This document shows positions 26,381-35,056 of a stretch of DNA of 64,000 nt, one piece after another; positions within the stretch are counted from its first letter, which is position 1, and each line of letters begins with the position of its first letter. The DNA is taken from assembly GCF_014653945.1 (NCBI RefSeq), contig NZ_BNAU01000001.1:1612001-1676000 (forward strand), written 5' to 3'. The notes beneath the pieces were generated by a model. The model was not told the origin of the DNA. It was given only the letters and a program-made list of their open reading frames with translations, and ran no database searches. The position numbers and the translations under genes were made by a program. The stretch comes from Amycolatopsis deserti. GTDB taxonomy: Bacteria; Actinomycetota; Actinomycetes; Mycobacteriales; Pseudonocardiaceae.

Positions 26381-27493
26381 ATGCGCATCCGTCTGGTTCT
26401 CGCGGGCTTCGCGGCGGGCGCACTGCTCGCCGCCTGCTTCGCACCGGACGACGACGCGCCCGTGCAACCGGACGTGCCGAGTGCGGTGGCCCCGCCGGCG
26501 GAGGCGGGGTTCACCGTCGCGGCGACCGGGGACGTGCTGATCCACCCCGCGCTGACCGACCAGGCCGTCGCCGACGGCGGCGGGCGGCGCGACTACCGTC
26601 CGCTGCTGGCCGGGATCCGCGAGGACATCAGTTCGGCGGATCTGGCGGTGTGCCACCTGGAGACACCGCTCGCGCCCGCGGAGGGCCCGTTCCAGGGCTA
26701 CCCGGAGTTCAGCGCCCCGCCGGAGATCGCCGACGCGCTGGCCGACACCGGGTACGACGACTGCTCGACGGCGTCGAACCACACGATCGACAACGGGACC
26801 GAGGGCGTGAACCGGACGCTGGACGAGCTGGACGAGGCCGGGATCCGGCACACCGGCTCCGCGCGGACCGAGCGGGAGGCGCGCACGCCGCTGGTGCTGG
26901 ACGTGCGCGGGGTCAAGGTCGGGCACGTGTCCTACACGTTCGGGTTCAACGGCAAGAAGCTGCCCGGCGGCAAGCAGTGGGTGTCGAACACGCTCGACGC
27001 GGACGCGGTGCTGGCCGAGGCCCGGGCCACGCGGGCGGCCGGGGCGCAGGTGGTGATCGCGAGCCTGCACTGGGGCACGGAGTACCAGCACGAGCCGACG
27101 GCGTCGCAGCGGCAGATCGCGCAGCGGGTGCTGTCGGACCCGGCGGTGGACCTGATCATCGGCCACCACGCGCACGTGGTGCAGCCGATGGAGAAGATCG
27201 GCGGCAAGTGGGTCGCCTACGGGCTGGGCAACTCGATCGCCCGGCATTCCGAACCGCGTGGCATGACCGAAGAGGGCCTGATCGGGCGGTTCCACTTCAC
27301 CCGTTCCGGCGACAGGTGGACGGTGGACCGGGCCGAGTACGTCCCGACGGTGATCGACCTGGGCCCCCCGATCCGGTTACGCACCGCCGACGACCCCGCG
27401 CTGGACCACACACGCGCGGCCGAGGCACTCGCCCGCACCGACGAGGTGGTGCTCAGCCGCGGCGCCGCCGCACAGGGCCTGACCCGCGGCTGA
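26381..27493 (+). CDS. CapA family lipoprotein (poly-gamma-glutamate synthesis-like metallophosphoesterase fold)
   Basis: A 370-residue protein with a lipobox LLAAC (Cys19). The CapA/PGA_cap domain follows: AATGDVLIHPA, VCHLETPL, STASNHTIDNG, ASLHWGTEY and IGHHAHVVQPM, which together hold the metal and phosphate ligands of the calcineurin-like fold. CapA proteins are tied to polyglutamate export or cell-wall modification; no pgs/cap synthesis genes are nearby, so the role here is open. Start ATG 26381 has a GGGAG box at 26374-26378; the in-frame start at 26315 lies within the terminator and was rejected. Confidence 0.87.
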   Translation: MRIRLVLAGFAAGALLAACFAPDDDAPVQPDVPSAVAPPAEAGFTVAATGDVLIHPALTDQAVADGGGRRDYRPLLAGIREDISSADLAVCHLETPLAPAEGPFQGYPEFSAPPEIADALADTGYDDCSTASNHTIDNGTEGVNRTLDELDEAGIRHTGSARTEREARTPLVLDVRGVKVGHVSYTFGFNGKKLPGGKQWVSNTLDADAVLAEARATRAAGAQVVIASLHWGTEYQHEPTASQRQIAQRVLSDPAVDLIIGHHAHVVQPMEKIGGKWVAYGLGNSIARHSEPRGMTEEGLIGRFHFTRSGDRWTVDRAEYVPTVIDLGPPIRLRTADDPALDHTRAAEALARTDEVVLSRGAAAQGLTRG

Positions 27494-27533
27494 CTGCTCA
27501 CACCCCGGAACGCAGGACTCACGCCCCCTGCGC

Positions 27534-28598
27534 TCAGGCGGGTTCCGGCTCCGGGCTCGCCAGCGGGAAGCGCTCTCCCTCGTCACTGCCGACCGGCAGC
27601 ACCGCGCCGCCCTCCGTCAGATACTCGTCGAGGTTCGGGGCGTACCCGGCGACCATGGCCTGCCGCTCGACCGCGCTGGACGCCGCGTACTCGCGCGCGG
27701 ACGTGCCCAGCTGCCGCACGTGCGGGCGCATCAGCTTGTAGAACCCGGTGCGCGATTCGTGCGCCGGCCCCAACGGGTCCGGCTCCGCGGCGTCGAACGC
27801 GCCCGGCTCGAAAGCCAGCCCGTGCGCCCGCGCCCGCTCCACCATCCACAACAGACTGATGTCGGCCAGCCCGCGGTCCGGGTAGCCGCCGCCGACGTCG
27901 GAGTGCACCCCGGCGAACCAGACCTGCTCGACCCGCGTCCGGCCGCTCGACCGCCACAGCGCGGGCCGGAACGGCGGGCGGCGCTCGTCGATCGCCAGCG
28001 CCTGGTACGCCGCGTCGACGCTCGAACTCAGCTCGGTGTCGTGGAACTGCCACCGCCGGTTCACCAGGTTGACCAGCCGCAGCCCGGACAGCGGGATGCC
28101 GAGCGCCCCGACGGTGTCCCACACGCCGAGGAACCGGATCCGCGTCTCGCGCGAGAACGACCGGCGGAACAGCTCGGCGGCCGCCGACCGCGGATGCGTC
28201 GCCGACCCGCGGGCCCGGTAGAGCGCGTACGCCTCGCCGATCCGGTCGTCGTGCTCGGGGCGCAGGATGCCGCAGTTGCGCACCAGCCCGGCGAGGCTGC
28301 GCGCGGTGTAGGCGCCGCGGCTGAAGCCGAACAGGAACAGCTCGTCGCCCGGCTCGAAGGTGCGGACCAGGAACCGGTAGGCCTCGCGCACGGTGCGGGA
28401 CAACCCGAACCCGAACGCGCCACCCCACAAGCGCTCGCCGGGCCGCGTGCCGACGCCGGGGTGGTAGAACATCCGCTGCTCGCGCCCGTCCCCGTCGGCC
28501 GGCGCGACCGCCAGCGCGACCCGCGACACGTTGGTCGGCGCCGGCTGGTCCGGCGTGTTCCAGGTGCCGTCGCAGCAGATCACCAGCCGCTTGGTCAT
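27534..28598 (-). CDS. DUF2235 alpha/beta-hydrolase (Tle1-like phospholipase catalytic domain family)
   Basis: A 354-residue protein beginning KRLVICCDGTWNTPD, the DUF2235 hallmark. The nucleophile elbow is GFSRGAYTARS (Ser93), and AGVHSDVGGGYPD carries the acid/metal region. The family includes the catalytic part of type VI lipase effectors of the Tle1 group, but free-standing actinobacterial members have no secretion signal and no partner immunity gene here. A general esterase or hydrolase role is all that can be said. It converges with the CapA gene and is divergent from a PucR-type regulator. Confidence 0.85.
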   Translation of the reverse strand: MTKRLVICCDGTWNTPDQPAPTNVSRVALAVAPADGDGREQRMFYHPGVGTRPGERLWGGAFGFGLSRTVREAYRFLVRTFEPGDELFLFGFSRGAYTARSLAGLVRNCGILRPEHDDRIGEAYALYRARGSATHPRSAAAELFRRSFSRETRIRFLGVWDTVGALGIPLSGLRLVNLVNRRWQFHDTELSSSVDAAYQALAIDERRPPFRPALWRSSGRTRVEQVWFAGVHSDVGGGYPDRGLADISLLWMVERARAHGLAFEPGAFDAAEPDPLGPAHESRTGFYKLMRPHVRQLGTSAREYAASSAVERQAMVAGYAPNLDEYLTEGGAVLPVGSDEGERFPLASPEPEPA

Positions 28599-28660
28599 GT
28601 CCCGCTCCCCTCGACGCCCGGATTGTCGTCGATCGAGTGCCGAGGGTTACTGCCCGGTCT

Positions 28661-28678
28661 TGCTACCAGGCGGTAGCA
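28661..28678. promoter_or_regulatory. Inverted repeat between the DUF2235 and PucR-type genes
   Basis: TGCTACC, four bases, then GGTAGCA form a perfect 18-bp palindrome in the 157-bp divergent gap. It is 62 bp before the DUF2235 start and 78 bp before the regulator start. It is a plausible regulator site for either gene. Confidence 0.45.
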
Positions 28679-28755
28679 TCGTTCGTCCGACCGGCTGACC
28701 TGCATGAACGCGAGGCAGCTTCAGGTTTGGTCCCGGCGCGTCAAGGGGGTGGGAA

Positions 28756-29910
28756 GTGCCGGACTACCGCAGCGCGCAGGCCCTGGCGGCCGCGCCCCGA
28801 CAGCTCGCGGCCGCCCTGGAGCCGCACACCCGGCCGCTCGCGGAGACGATCGTGCGGGAGGTGCGACGGGAGGTGCCGGAGTACGCCGGCGCGCCCGGCG
28901 GCCGGTTCGGCCGCGCGCTGGCCGAGGGCATCGAGGTCGCCGTGCGGCATTGCGTCCGCTGCATCGGCAACCCGCGCCCGGACCACAGCGAGTGGGTGCG
29001 GCAGTTCCGGCAGCGCGGGCGGCGCGAGTTCGCCGAGGGCCGCACGCTCGACGCCCTGCAGGCCGCGGTGCGCATCGGCGGCCGGGTCGCCTGGCAGTAC
29101 CTGACCCCGGTGCTGCGCGACCTCGGCGCCGGCCCGCAGACCCTCACCACCGCCGCGGAGGCGATCTTCGCCTTCGTCGACGAGCTGTCCGCGACGGCGC
29201 TCGAAGGTTTCCAGGAAGCCCAGCACCCGCCCGGTTCCGCGCGCGAGGAGCTGCGCCGCCGGCTGACGGCCCTGGTCCTGGCCGAGCCGCAGCCGGATCT
29301 CACCGGCCCCGCCGCGGACGCGGGATGGCCGCTGCCCGGCGAGGTTTCCGTCATCGCGCTCGCGCACGCTGAGGGCCTGCCCGCGGGCCGCCTGGGCGAC
29401 GACGTCCTCGCCGACGCGGATGGCGACCGCCCGTGCCTGATCACCCCGAGTCCGGGGCGGACACTCGAGATCCTGTCCGGCAACTGGGAAAAACCCGCGC
29501 GCGCCGCGGTGTCGCCACCGGTTCCGCTCGCGCTGGCCGCCGCCGCGCACCGGCTGGCCCGCCGCGGTCTGGCCCTGCCCGGGGACGTGGTGTGGTGCGC
29601 CGACCACCTCGGCACGCTCTGGTTGCGCTCGGAGGACTTCCTCGCCGCCCGGCTGAGGACGAAGTACCTGGCTCCGCTGGAGGCGGTCAGCGAGCGGCAA
29701 CGCGCCCGGCTGGCCGAAACCCTGCTCGCCTGGCTGGAAATTCGTGGTGGCGCACCGGAGATCGCGCGCCGCCTGCACGTGCATCCGCAGACCGTGCGGG
29801 CCCGGCTGCACCAGTTGCGCGAGCTGTTCGGCGACCGGCTGGACGACGCCGACACCCGGTTCGGCCTGCACGTGGTGCTGCGGAGGCAGCTCGAGGAGGG
29901 GACTTTGTGA
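28756..29910 (+). CDS. PucR/CdaR-type helix-turn-helix regulator (copy 1)
   Basis: A 384-residue regulator. Residues about 1-165 resemble an RsbR-type N-terminal helical domain (VREVRREVPEYAG, RQRGRREFAEGRTLDALQAAVRIGGR). The middle is weakly conserved. The C-terminal 60 residues form the PucR-type HTH (PEIARRLHVHPQTVRARL...LRELFGDRLDD). The GTG start at 28756 follows a GGGAAG stretch. It is a paralogue of the next gene, aligning along its whole length, so the pair arose by tandem duplication. No target gene can be assigned; it may regulate the divergent DUF2235 gene. Confidence 0.85.
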   Translation: MPDYRSAQALAAAPRQLAAALEPHTRPLAETIVREVRREVPEYAGAPGGRFGRALAEGIEVAVRHCVRCIGNPRPDHSEWVRQFRQRGRREFAEGRTLDALQAAVRIGGRVAWQYLTPVLRDLGAGPQTLTTAAEAIFAFVDELSATALEGFQEAQHPPGSAREELRRRLTALVLAEPQPDLTGPAADAGWPLPGEVSVIALAHAEGLPAGRLGDDVLADADGDRPCLITPSPGRTLEILSGNWEKPARAAVSPPVPLALAAAAHRLARRGLALPGDVVWCADHLGTLWLRSEDFLAARLRTKYLAPLEAVSERQRARLAETLLAWLEIRGGAPEIARRLHVHPQTVRARLHQLRELFGDRLDDADTRFGLHVVLRRQLEEGTL

Positions 29911-30116
29911 GGCGCGCGCGAACCTCGCCCCGTCCGGGTGTCACCCGCTTCGACACTCGTCACCCGAACGGGTGGCGGGGGAATTCGGAGTGTGTCAACG
30001 GTTCTTGCCAACGCGGGCCGGGTGATGCCATGTTGACTCGGCGGGTCCCGATCACCGGGCCGCTGGCGAAAATCTCCGTCCGCCGCAGCGCTGCGGGTTC
30101 CCGAGCAGGGGTTGAC

Positions 30117-31376
30117 ATGACGATCGATGCCGACGTCCGGCCCGGACGCACCGTGCCGCCGCACCCGCGCCGCCCGCCCGGGGAGGCTCCGGTGCTCGGC
30201 CGGGCAAGTGCGCTGTGGGCGTCGCTGCCGCGCGAGCTGGCCAGGGTGTTCCGCCCGCACGCCGACGCGCTCACCCGGGTCATCCTGGCCGAGATCCAGC
30301 GGGCGGTGCCGGAGTACGCCCGGCCGCTGGAGGGCCCGTTCGGCGAGGTCATCGTGCGCGGTGTGCGGGAGGCGGTCGGGCAGTGCCTGGACAACCTCGG
30401 CAACCCGGCGGTGAACCAGGAGAACTGGATCGGCGTGTTCCGGCACCTGGGCCGCATCGAGTACAGCGAGGGCCGCCCATTGGACCAGATCCAGACGGCC
30501 TACCGGGTCGGCGGGCTGGCGGCGTGGCGCTACATCGCCAAGGTCGGCAAGGCGCGCGGCCTGCCCTCGGACCTGCTGTACGTCGGCGCCGAGGCTGTTC
30601 TGGCCTATGTGGACGAGATTTCCGCGTTGTCGGTGCAGGGCTACCGCGCCGCGCAGGCCCGCGCGGCCGGCACCCGCGCGCGGCAGCGCAGGCAGCTGCT
30701 CGGCCTGGTCCTGTCCGAACCGGCGCCCGCGCCGCAGGCCGTCGAGGGACTGGCCGGTGCGGCGGGGTGGCCGGTGCCGGACAGAGTCGTCGCCATGGCC
30801 CTGGAGCCGCGCCGCGACCAGCACCGGCTGCCGACGCCCGCGCTGCCCGCCGAGGTCCTCGCGGACCTGGAGGGCCCGCAGCCGTGCCTGCTCGCGGCCG
30901 CGCCGCCCGAGGACCTGCAGGCGGCGCTGCGCGGCTGGCGGGTCGCGGTCGGGCCGCGGGTGCCGCTGGCGGAGGCCGCCGTGTCGCTGCGCTGGGCGCG
31001 CCGGGCGATGGAGCTGAGCGTGCGCGAGATCCTCCCGCGCACCCCGGTGCTGCACGCCGACGACCACCTGGCCACGCTGTGGCTGCTGGCCGACGAATTC
31101 CTCATCGGACAGTTGCGGGAGAAGTGCCTGGCCCCGCTGGACGGGCTGACCGACAAGCAGCGCACCCGGCTGAGGCAGACGCTGCTGGCGTGGCTGCAGT
31201 CCAGCGGGAGCGCGCCGGAGATGGCGGAGCGGCTGGGCGTGCACCCGCAGACCGTGCGCTACCGGATGCGCCGCATCGAGGAGCTGTTCGGGGATCGCCT
31301 GAACGACCCGGAGCACCGGCTGCGGCTGGAGATCGCGTTGCGGGCCGCGGAACTGCTGACGCCGGCCGTGAGCTAG
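30117..31376 (+). CDS. PucR/CdaR-type helix-turn-helix regulator (copy 2)
   Basis: A 419-residue paralogue of the preceding regulator. Shared landmarks are IQRAVPEYARPLEGPFGEV, FRHLGRIEYSEGRPLDQIQTAYRVGG, ADDHLATLWLLADEFL and the C-terminal HTH APEMAERLGVHPQTVRYRM. It has a 30-residue proline/arginine-rich N-terminal extension that copy 1 lacks. Start ATG 30117, with AGGGG just upstream; the open frame further 5' runs antisense-like through copy 1 and was rejected. Its TAG stop overlaps the converging TAG of the acyl-AMP-ligase-like gene in a shared CTAG. Confidence 0.85.
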   Translation: MTIDADVRPGRTVPPHPRRPPGEAPVLGRASALWASLPRELARVFRPHADALTRVILAEIQRAVPEYARPLEGPFGEVIVRGVREAVGQCLDNLGNPAVNQENWIGVFRHLGRIEYSEGRPLDQIQTAYRVGGLAAWRYIAKVGKARGLPSDLLYVGAEAVLAYVDEISALSVQGYRAAQARAAGTRARQRRQLLGLVLSEPAPAPQAVEGLAGAAGWPVPDRVVAMALEPRRDQHRLPTPALPAEVLADLEGPQPCLLAAAPPEDLQAALRGWRVAVGPRVPLAEAAVSLRWARRAMELSVREILPRTPVLHADDHLATLWLLADEFLIGQLREKCLAPLDGLTDKQRTRLRQTLLAWLQSSGSAPEMAERLGVHPQTVRYRMRRIEELFGDRLNDPEHRLRLEIALRAAELLTPAVS

Positions 31377-32872
31377 GGCACCGCCGGGACGCTCGCCAGG
31401 TAGGCGTCCCGGCAGGCGCCGCGGGCGGGCTTGCCCGCCACCGTGCGCGGCAGCGAACCCGGCGGGCCCACGTGCACGTCCCGCACCCGCAGGCCGAAGC
31501 CGTCCGCGACGGCCTGCTCGACCGCCGGCGCGCCCGCGAACGGGCCGGCCGATTCGGCGAGCACCACGACCTCCCCCTCGGCGACCGGGAAGACGATCAC
31601 CGAGCCCGGCAGCAGCTCGGGCACGAGCCGTTCGATGGTCGCCTCCACGGCCTCCGCCTGGATCTCCGCGTCCCCGGCCCGGAACCGGTTCGCCAGGCGC
31701 CCGAGGACGGTCAGCTCGCCGCCGGAGAGGAACCCGGCGTCGCCGGTGCGCAGCCACCAGCCCGGCTCGCCCGCCTCGGCGTCGTCGCGCAGCAGGGCGC
31801 AGAACGTCTCCGCCGACGCGGCGGGCCGCCGCCAGTACCCGCGCGCGACCGTCGGCCCGGTCACCCAGATCTCCCCCACCACGCCCGCGGGCAGCGAGCG
31901 CCGCGTCCGCGGATCGACGATCGCCACCGTGCGGCCGGGCCGCCCGCTGGACAGCGGGCCGTCCCCGACGGACACCAGACCGGTGGCCTCCAGCAGCCCG
32001 TACGCGGCGCGGTGCGCGTCCGGGCGCAGGCCGGATCCGGGCAGCACCGCGCCGTAGCGCGCCGGCTCGCCCACGTCGAGCAGCGCGCGGACGCCACTGA
32101 GGTCCAGCCCCGCGGGCACCGGGCAGCGGGCGAGGAACGAGTTCGGCGCGGCCGTCACCGCGCCGGGATGGGCCTCGAGCGCGCGCAGCCAGATCTCCGG
32201 ACGCTCCCGCACCTCGTCGGCCGGCAGGTGCACCACCGGGCACCCGGCGAACACCGGCGCGGCCACCGCGAGCGGCAGTCCCATCTGGCACAACGGCAGC
32301 CAGTTGACGACCACGCCGGCGCGGTCGGCGAGCCGGAGCGCCTCGGCGGTGCGCGCGGCGCTGTCGACGAGACCGGCGTGGGTGAGCACCACCCCGACCG
32401 AGTCGGAGGTGTAGCACACGCAGGCCTCGTCGGCGGGCTCCGGCTCGGTCAGCTCGAACACATCGCCGGGCACGGAGTCGATCGCGACGATCCGCCACAC
32501 CTCGACCCCGGCTGAGTCCAGGAGCGCGCGGACGTCGAGCAGTTTCGCGCCGGTGGTGAGCACGATTTCCGGGGCGGCGTCGGTGATCGTCGCGGCGAGC
32601 CAGGCGTCGTCACGTCCGGGCGCGAAGGCGGGCACCGCGACCAGGCCGGCGCGCAGGGTGGCGAGGAAGCCCACGACCCAGTCGACGCCCTCGTCGGCCA
32701 GGATCGCGGCGCGGACGCCGTCGAAGCTGAAGCGCCGCAGCCACGCGGCCACCGCCGTCACGCGTCGGTCCAGTTCGTCCCAGGTGAGCGAGCGGCCGGC
32801 GTCGGACACCGCGACGGCGTCCGGTACCCGGCGCGCCCAGGTCGCCAGAAACCGCGGCAGGGATGGGGTCAC
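31373..32872 (-). CDS. Acyl-AMP ligase-like protein with degraded nucleotide-binding loop
   Basis: A 499-residue ANL-superfamily protein resembling fatty-acyl-AMP ligases (LDLSGVRALLDVGEPAR, YGLLEATG, WLRTGDAGFLSGGELTVLGR, GSLPRTVAGKPARG). The phosphate-binding loop that should read like YTSGSTGxPKGV reads YTSDSVGVVLTH: the SGSTG and PKG residues are gone. The hinge motif that normally has KDLII is LANRFRAGD. Catalysis is therefore doubtful; it may be a pseudo-enzyme or an enzyme in decline. The start is GTG 32872 with a weak AGGG box. No acyl carrier protein or polyketide synthase gene is adjacent. Confidence 0.78.
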   Translation of the reverse strand: MTPSLPRFLATWARRVPDAVAVSDAGRSLTWDELDRRVTAVAAWLRRFSFDGVRAAILADEGVDWVVGFLATLRAGLVAVPAFAPGRDDAWLAATITDAAPEIVLTTGAKLLDVRALLDSAGVEVWRIVAIDSVPGDVFELTEPEPADEACVCYTSDSVGVVLTHAGLVDSAARTAEALRLADRAGVVVNWLPLCQMGLPLAVAAPVFAGCPVVHLPADEVRERPEIWLRALEAHPGAVTAAPNSFLARCPVPAGLDLSGVRALLDVGEPARYGAVLPGSGLRPDAHRAAYGLLEATGLVSVGDGPLSSGRPGRTVAIVDPRTRRSLPAGVVGEIWVTGPTVARGYWRRPAASAETFCALLRDDAEAGEPGWWLRTGDAGFLSGGELTVLGRLANRFRAGDAEIQAEAVEATIERLVPELLPGSVIVFPVAEGEVVVLAESAGPFAGAPAVEQAVADGFGLRVRDVHVGPPGSLPRTVAGKPARGACRDAYLASVPAVP

Positions 32873-32909
32873 GCCGGGACCCTAGTGATCTTGCGAATGG
32901 GGTGTCAAA

Positions 32910-32954
32910 ACTTGTCAGCGCGGTGCCAGCGAAACGAATCGATACTTGTCAGCG
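32910..32954. repeat. Two direct copies of an 11-base motif upstream of the ligase-like gene
   Basis: ACTTGTCAGCG occurs at 32910-32920 and again at 32944-32954, 34 bp apart. Both are in the 215-bp gap between the divergent ligase-like gene and the small hypothetical gene. The spacing, close to three helical turns, would suit a regulator, but this is only a suggestion. Confidence 0.4.
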
Positions 32955-33087
32955 ACGTGAGCACCGGGCGGAAATCCGCAGGTCCACCGCGGATGCCACC
33001 TTCCCCGTGGCACCTTGTCCCGCCATTTTCCGAACATCGGATTACTAGTTGGGGATCATTTTCGGCGAATTGTCGATGGAGATTGTC

Positions 33088-33465
33088 ATGGCCGGCCCGG
33101 GCGCTCCGGACCGGCGGGGTGTGAAAGCACCGGTGATCGGGTACGCCGCCGGTGTGACACCGCACAACGACGAGCCACTGGACGAGCCTTTGGACCTGGG
33201 CGCCACGGAGATGTCGCCCGCCGAGGAGAGCCGTGTCCGCGCCGAGCACGACCTCGACCGGCCGCGGGTGTTCGACGAGCGCAACGCGGTGGACGACCGC
33301 GCGGAGACGCGCTCGACGCTGCTGCCCGAGGAGGAGCACGCCGGCAGCGCCGACCCGGAGGCCCAGGCCCGCGAGGTGCTGCGGGACTCCGACCTGCGCA
33401 CGGAGGTCCCCGAGTCGGCGCCGGACACGATGATCGAGCGTCGCCGGCCGGAGGACACCGCCTGA
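33088..33465 (+). CDS. Small acidic hypothetical protein
   Basis: A 125-residue, highly charged, hydrophilic protein with no membrane segment or recognised domain. It has a low-complexity acidic middle (NDEPLDEPLDLG, EESRVRAEHDLDRPRV) and ends with ESAPDTMIERRRPEDTA. A GGAG box six bases before ATG 33088 and normal third-position GC support a real gene. Related uncharacterised proteins are common in actinomycetes as probable disordered stress-type proteins, but I cannot name a family. Confidence 0.65.
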   Translation: MAGPGAPDRRGVKAPVIGYAAGVTPHNDEPLDEPLDLGATEMSPAEESRVRAEHDLDRPRVFDERNAVDDRAETRSTLLPEEEHAGSADPEAQAREVLRDSDLRTEVPESAPDTMIERRRPEDTA

Positions 33466-33483
33466 GCCTGGTTCCACGCCGGC

Positions 33484-33741
33484 ATCGATCTCCGTCTGGA
33501 CGGCAAGCGGGCCATCGTCACCGGCGCAGCCGGGGGCGTCGGCTTCGCGGTCGCCGAGGCGTTGACCGCGGAAGGCGCCGTCGCGCGGCACATGATCGAG
33601 CGGCGCTGGGGGCGGATCGTGAACATATGCTCGAGGGCGTCGCCCAGCGCGCGGGGCTCACCGCGGCCGAGGTCGCCACCTTCCTCGCGTCCCGACGCAG
33701 CGCCGCCATCACCGGCGACGCGATCCCCGCCGGCGGCGGCT
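33484..33741 (+). pseudogene. Collapsed short-chain dehydrogenase/reductase (SDR) remnant
   Basis: Three pieces of a classical SDR are visible within 260 bp where a full gene needs about 750. First comes the N-terminal cofactor region (LDGKRAIVTGAAGGVGFAVA, frame of 33484). It joins directly to a central piece (HMIERRWGRIVNICS) in the same frame. After a frame change at about 33627 comes a C-terminal piece (RAGLTAAEVATFLASRRSAA then ITGDAIPAGGG). The catalytic Ser-Tyr-Lys segment is missing. Internal deletions and a frameshift make this non-functional. Its tail abuts the converging amylase stop. Confidence 0.8.
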
Positions 33742-34998
33742 CTACCGGCCCAGCACCGCCCATCCGTGCGGCGGCACCGTCGGCCACGGGGCCTTCCCGT
33801 CCGGCGACGAGGAGTCCAGGACCCGCAATCCATCGATGCCGACCGGGAATCGATACGGGTCGTCGCCCGTGTTGAGCAGCGTCAGGATCTCCTCCTCGCC
33901 GTCGCGGGAGCGGAACGCCATCGCCCGGTTCGTCAGGTGCTCGACCTCCGTGCGCGCCCGCACCAGCCACGGGTTCCGCCGCCGCAGGCCGATCAGCCTC
34001 TGGTGCAGCCGGTACACCGGCCAGCCGTACGGCGCGAGCTGCCCCGCCCCGGCCGGGAACTCCGGGCGGATCTCGTCGTCGCCGCCCTCCCGCTCCTCCT
34101 TGATCCCCCGGAAGGCCTGCTCGTCGCCGTAGTACACGCTCGGCACACCGCCCACCGTGAACAACACGGCCAGCGCGTGCGCCACGTGCCGCTCGTCGGG
34201 CAGCTGGCTCGCCAGCCGCGTCACGTCGTGGTTGCCGGCGAAGGTCTGCGGCACGAACGACTCCATCAGCTCGTCGTGCCGTTTGAGCGCCCACGACAGC
34301 TCGAAGAAGTTCCCGTCGCGCAACGAGCTCCAGATCGCCTTCCACAACTCGTACTGCGTCACCGAATCCAGGCCGCTGCGCGCGACGTAACCCGCGTAGT
34401 CGCCGTGCAGCACCTCGCCCACGAACCACGCGTCCGGGAACCGCCGCCGCACGCCTGGCAGCACCGCGGCCCAGAACTCCGGCCGCACCGCGTACGCCGC
34501 GTCCAGCCGCCACCCGGACACGCCGCGGCCGAGCCAGTGGCTCATCACGCGGCCCACGTAGTCCGCGACCGCCGGCCGCGTGTGGTCCAGGGCGACCAGG
34601 TGCTGGTGCCCCTCGAACACCGCGTAGCCGGAGCCCTCGCGCCGGAACCACTCCGGATGCCCGAACTCGCGCGAAACGTGGTTGAAGACACCATCCAGCA
34701 CGATCCGCAGCCCGCGGCCGTGCGCGGCGGCGACGAACCGGTCGAAATCGGCGTCGTCACCCAGCCGCGGATCGATCCGGAGGTGGTCGACCGTGTCGTA
34801 GCCGTGGGTCCGCGACGCGAACACCGGACCGAGCAGCAGACCGGAACAGCCCAGCTCGACGGCGTAGTCGAGCCACGCCTCCAGCCGGCCGAGCCGGTGC
34901 TCGGGCCCGCTGCCCGCGGGCAGGGCCGACGGTGGGGCGCCGGTGAAGCCGAGCGGGTACACGTGCCACCAGATCGCGTGATCGGCCCAGCGCGCCAT
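33742..34998 (-). CDS. GH13 alpha-amylase family glycosidase
   Basis: A 418-residue cytoplasmic GH13 enzyme with no signal peptide. The four conserved regions are intact: DGVFNH (103-107), GWRLDAA with nucleophile D166, FVGEVLHGD with acid E195, and FAGNHDVTR with D258. A short (beta/alpha)8 barrel with a small C-terminal domain suggests action on maltodextrins rather than starch. It is divergent from malQ, and the two genes start within 60 bp of each other, so they probably share a control region. This places it in the alpha-glucan island. Confidence 0.92.
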   Translation of the reverse strand: MARWADHAIWWHVYPLGFTGAPPSALPAGSGPEHRLGRLEAWLDYAVELGCSGLLLGPVFASRTHGYDTVDHLRIDPRLGDDADFDRFVAAAHGRGLRIVLDGVFNHVSREFGHPEWFRREGSGYAVFEGHQHLVALDHTRPAVADYVGRVMSHWLGRGVSGWRLDAAYAVRPEFWAAVLPGVRRRFPDAWFVGEVLHGDYAGYVARSGLDSVTQYELWKAIWSSLRDGNFFELSWALKRHDELMESFVPQTFAGNHDVTRLASQLPDERHVAHALAVLFTVGGVPSVYYGDEQAFRGIKEEREGGDDEIRPEFPAGAGQLAPYGWPVYRLHQRLIGLRRRNPWLVRARTEVEHLTNRAMAFRSRDGEEEILTLLNTGDDPYRFPVGIDGLRVLDSSSPDGKAPWPTVPPHGWAVLGR

Positions 34999-35056
34999 GC
35001 GTTCTCCTCGTCTCGTTCGTGTGGCGGCACCCGCCCCGGACCGGGATCCTGAACGG

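Noticed and set aside
21976-26514. A 1512-codon open frame antisense to the secreted sugar dehydrogenase
   Set aside because: It mirrors the GC-biased third positions of the real gene, has no domain signature, and the plus strand encodes a signal peptide and several known folds.
27534-28598. DUF2235 gene as a type VI secretion effector
   Set aside because: No VgrG, PAAR, chaperone or immunity gene is nearby and actinomycetes generally lack type VI secretion; a stand-alone hydrolase is more likely.
34997-35056. ATG 34997 as the malQ start
   Set aside because: It would share bases with the divergent amylase start codon, and the added 20 residues (many Arg/Pro) do not look like the conserved malQ N-terminus.
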